Assembly: GCA_942491105.1 (NCBI GenBank)
Contig: CALNZX010000007.1
Coordinates: 28,965-92,964, forward strand
Direction of reading: 5' to 3'
Source of the DNA: JBBEAM01 sp942491105
Lineage (GTDB): Bacteria > Pseudomonadota > Alphaproteobacteria > Kiloniellales > DSM-21159
Length of the DNA stretch: 64,000 nt
This document shows positions 61,580 to 64,000 of this stretch, one piece after another; positions within the stretch are counted from its first letter, which is position 1; each line of letters begins with the position of its first letter. Made by a program: the position numbers and the translations under genes. A model generated the notes under the pieces. The model was not told the origin of the DNA and searched no databases. It worked only from the letters and a program-made list of their open reading frames with translations.

Positions 61580-62287
61580 ATGGGAATATTTACACGATTT
61601 CGCGATATCGTCGGCTCCAACATTAATTCCATGCTGGATCGAGCGGAAGATCCGGAGAAACTGATTCGAATGATGATCCAGGAGATGGAGGATACGTTGA
61701 TTGAGCTCAAGGCTGCCTGTGCGGGTGTGATGGCCGACAGCAATAGAGTTCAACACCAGTTGCAGGCCAACGCAAGACGCATCCAATATTGGGATGACAA
61801 TGCCAAATTGGCCGTTAGCAAGGGGCGGGAAGATCTGGCCAGAGAAGCGCTGATTGAAAAACGCCGGTTTGTTCAGAGAACCGAGTCGTTAACCAATGAA
61901 TTAACCGAGCACCAGGCCCTTTTGGATCAGTACCAGGATGACATTCGTCAACTTGAAGACAAATTGAAATCAGCGCGCGAAAAGGAACGCCTGCTCATTG
62001 CCCGCCACATTTATGCCACCCGCAAAAAACGGGCCCAACAGGAAATACGGCGGATGGACAACACCGATACGATCATCAAATTTGAAGAACTTGAACACCG
62101 CATCGACCACATGGAGGCCGAAGCCGACCTGGTGAATTTCGGGCGCAAACCGAATCTGCAGGACGAACTGGAAAGGTTGTCCATGGATGAAGAAATTGAA
62201 AAAGAGCTGCGCTCATTAAAAGCCACTTCCGTGGACAAAATGGAAGAACGTGTCGAAGCACTGGAAACGATCATTGACGATAAGTAA
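61580..62287 (+). CDS. pspA: Phage shock protein A / IM30 family
   Basis: This 235-residue, almost all-helical coiled-coil ESCRT-III-like protein stabilises the inner membrane. It opens MGIFTRFRDIVGSNINSMLDRAEDPEKLIRMMIQEMEDTL, the conserved amphipathic start. The usual long helices follow. GGAGG lies before the ATG. pspC follows by 16 bases. Confidence 0.96.
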   Translation: MGIFTRFRDIVGSNINSMLDRAEDPEKLIRMMIQEMEDTLIELKAACAGVMADSNRVQHQLQANARRIQYWDDNAKLAVSKGREDLAREALIEKRRFVQRTESLTNELTEHQALLDQYQDDIRQLEDKLKSAREKERLLIARHIYATRKKRAQQEIRRMDNTDTIIKFEELEHRIDHMEAEADLVNFGRKPNLQDELERLSMDEEIEKELRSLKATSVDKMEERVEALETIIDDK

Positions 62288-62303
62288 AGAGAGGAGATGA
62301 ACG

Positions 62304-62729
62304 ATGAGCCGATATAACGGTATATCAAAACGGGGACTATACCGCTCACGTGATGGCATCCTATTGGGGGTATGCCGGGGAGTTGCCGAGTATTTTGACT
62401 TTTCGGCTTTCTGGATCCGGGCCATTCTAATTATGGTGTTTATTTTCACCGGCTTCTGGCCGGTCATCGGAATATACATATTGGCAGCCATTTTGATGAA
62501 ATCGGAGCCAGGCGTGCCCGGTGAGAAAGAATCCAAACGCAAATATCATTGCCGCTATAACCGTGCCAGGCGTGAGACCTCAGAGCGGATAAGGCGCAAG
62601 TGGGGACATCTGGAAAAGCGAATTCGACGGATGGAAGACAAGGTGACCTCGCGGGAATTCGACTGGAACAACCGGTTTTATCATGAAATTGGATCCACCA
62701 AACGTCACATGCATCGCACGATTTGCTAG
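62304..62729 (+). CDS. pspC: Phage shock protein C domain protein
   Basis: This 141-residue protein opens with the PspC domain (GLYRSRDGILLGVCRGVAEYFDFSAFWIRAILIM, then an FTGFWPVIGIYILAAILM helix). A very basic coiled segment of about 70 residues follows (RRETSERIRRKWGHLEKRIRRMEDKV). It is coupled to pspA in one operon and should link membrane stress to PspA. No pspB or pspF is present. Confidence 0.93.
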   Translation: MSRYNGISKRGLYRSRDGILLGVCRGVAEYFDFSAFWIRAILIMVFIFTGFWPVIGIYILAAILMKSEPGVPGEKESKRKYHCRYNRARRETSERIRRKWGHLEKRIRRMEDKVTSREFDWNNRFYHEIGSTKRHMHRTIC

Positions 62730-62905
62730 TGGAAAAGCTTAAGTAACAGGGATCTCCAATATTGAATTAGAATGGCGGAGCGTAGCGGACTTCATTACTT
62801 TCGATGTTCGAGTTTTGACCGTTCGATAATGTTAGGACGCGAAACATTTAAGAAAGCCCCGTCTTTCGAAAATCCAAGTTGCTACACTATCTGGAGGGAT
62901 TGGTT

Positions 62906-63577
62906 ATGAGTTCTCCTTACTGGAAAACCGTCGGAGAAAACATCGCCAAAGGCCTGGGTGAGAAAAAAACGATCAGAAGACTCGGTATCGGTGGAAAATT
63001 TATCGGCCGGGCCGGTGCTGTGGTCGGGATTGGTTTTCTGGCCTATGAGTTATTGAAGCATTACAAGGAAAATATCGAGGCTGAGCCGGCCTATCAGGAG
63101 ATGAGGATTTTGCAGGTCGAATTTGAAAAGTGGACCAGTGCCATCTCCTGTCTGGGCCGCGAGCCTTTTCATGACAACGAATACGGCTCTCTGGAAGAGG
63201 GCGGGGCCATCAATGCCCTGTATAAGAAAAAGACATTAACAGGCCCGGGTTCCAGGGCCGCGGATCCCCAGGAGGCTTATACCCTCATTGGCCGATCGAT
63301 GAATTATATCCGCCAGGCTGAAAATATTTTCGAGGATGCTCAATTTGCGGAAAAAAAGAACGCCCTTGTAGCCAATTTAAGGGAAATACAATTGCAAATC
63401 AGCCGGGCTGATGATTTCAGGCCGCTGCAACAACAACTGGCCCGCATCGTCGATGACCTCAGGCCCATTGAAAATGGCTATACGGCGCGCATCTACGACT
63501 GCAGCCGGGAAATTCAGAAAACCCTCGGTTCCGTGTTTTCCTTCAAGTCAGGGGTACACCCCTATTTTGAGTGGTGA
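62906..63577 (+). CDS. Unknown protein downstream of psp genes
   Basis: This 223-residue protein has one weak hydrophobic stretch near residues 33-50 (GRAGAVVGIGFLAYELL), then a mostly helical remainder with coiled-coil character (IQLQISRADDFRPLQQQLARIVDDL). GGAGGG lies 8 bases before the ATG, preferred to an earlier frame start. I do not recognise the family. The 176-base gap after pspC makes operon membership uncertain, but a membrane-stress role is a fair guess from place. Confidence 0.65.
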   Translation: MSSPYWKTVGENIAKGLGEKKTIRRLGIGGKFIGRAGAVVGIGFLAYELLKHYKENIEAEPAYQEMRILQVEFEKWTSAISCLGREPFHDNEYGSLEEGGAINALYKKKTLTGPGSRAADPQEAYTLIGRSMNYIRQAENIFEDAQFAEKKNALVANLREIQLQISRADDFRPLQQQLARIVDDLRPIENGYTARIYDCSREIQKTLGSVFSFKSGVHPYFEW

Positions 63578-63613
63578 AAAACCGTTTGAAATATGCGAAG
63601 AATCAGAATATAT

Positions 63614-63675
63614 GAGATTATCTTAACAAATATACAATAAATTTAATTAATTAGCTATGATCAATTTAGGCACGG
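63614..63675 (+). repeat. Dispersed intergenic repeat R1, copy b
   Basis: It begins AGATTATCTTAACAAATATA, 37 bases after the stop of the unknown psp-linked gene. A shorter relative is right after the nitroreductase stop at 47835-47865. All three lie downstream of, or far from, gene starts. Confidence 0.65.
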
Positions 63676-63880
63676 AAGACACGAAATTTCGACCATTGCA
63701 AATACGATTAGGCTCCCATACGAAATCCCCAATTTTGATAATTGAAGAATGTTGCCAAAATTTCGCGGTTTCGATAGATTGGTTCTGACTGAAGACTATT
63801 GGCAAGAGTGCTTGGTCCTGATACACCTAATATATCTGCAATTATGGCGTTATCATGATATTGGCAAGGGGCATGGACTT

Positions 63881-63912
63881 TAGGGGACATCCTATGTTGC
63901 GGATGTCCCCTA
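63881..63912. repeat. REP-like hairpin
   Basis: TAGGGGACATCC and GGATGTCCCCTA are perfect 12-base inverted arms around an 8-base loop, followed by ATTCCCCC. The form resembles palindromes mobilised by REP-associated transposases. The rest of 63578-64000 has no gene. Confidence 0.6.
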
Positions 63913-64000
63913 ATTCCCCCATGTCTTTCTGCACCACATAACACCACATAGTGTCAGCGCTATTTTGTCTGCTTGTCATTATTTACCGGAGTTGCACGAT

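Noticed and set aside
63708..63947. 79-codon minus-strand frame
   Set aside because: It crosses the REP-like palindrome; no sign of being a gene.

Overview
The window is best read as two unrelated genomes joined end to end. Bases 1 to about 39,810 are GC-rich, densely coding, and carry an alphaproteobacterial gene set of Rhodospirillales/Kiloniellales type: PetP/PetR-like regulators, petABC for the bc1 complex, a phasin, a class GN sortase with its VIT/VWA target, a CC0125/CC1285-type lipoprotein and hemF. Bases from about 40,250 to 64,000 are clearly AT-richer, have long spacers full of small repeats, and look like a sulfate-reducer-type Desulfobacterota: an RseC-like protein beside a GltD-like oxidoreductase, HU, ClpS, PilZ, a diheme cytochrome, Cys-rich GcvH-like proteins and a sigma-54 psp operon. 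The taxonomy is inferred from gene families and base composition by eye. No search was run.

The seam lies inside genes. The minus-strand cca gene loses its N-terminus at about 39,810. About 400 bases of a frameshifted sugar-ABC permease follow, then an oxidoreductase lacking its N-terminal half begins at about 40,240. A misassembled metagenomic contig is the simplest explanation, so linkage across the seam should not be trusted.

Layout of the alphaproteobacterial part: sortase system (1-2.5 kb); peroxiredoxin with two Irr-type (ICE) boxes, divergent from uvrB (2.6-5.5 kb); SDR, msrB, Ca2+/Na+ antiporter, folB (5.6-8.4 kb); an AT-rich gap with DnaA-box-like sites that could be an origin; uvrC-pgsA-mobB-moeA-moaD-moaE (8.9-14.1 kb); ilvE; MarR, OmpR regulator and histidine kinase (15.3-18.0 kb); a minus-strand block with csaA, phasin (with PhaR-like boxes), TetR, YbaK, proC, YbjN, ubiK and two thioesterases (18-23.2 kb); hldD-lgt-midA-pgeF-M24 protein-lipoprotein-prs-rplY-pth-ychF (23.3-32.9 kb); petABC (34.5-37.1 kb); trmL-hemF; and truncated cca.

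Layout of the Desulfobacterota part: oxidoreductase fragment and RseC; clpS, HU, PilZ, tag; a shattered glycosyltransferase; MFS transporter; ferredoxin-nitroreductase; diheme cytochrome; a minus-strand cluster of eight small genes including three OB-like paralogues and a broken dksA; YitT protein; stand-alone STN-domain protein; tandem GcvH-like Cys-rich genes, the first frameshifted; a frameshifted SpoIIE phosphatase; and pspA-pspC plus an unknown gene. Several genes here are interrupted by small indels, so either sequence error or real decay must be considered. The most interesting biology is the Cys4-repeat GcvH-like family without a lipoyl lysine, the small-protein cluster, the ICE-box peroxiredoxin and the candidate origin.
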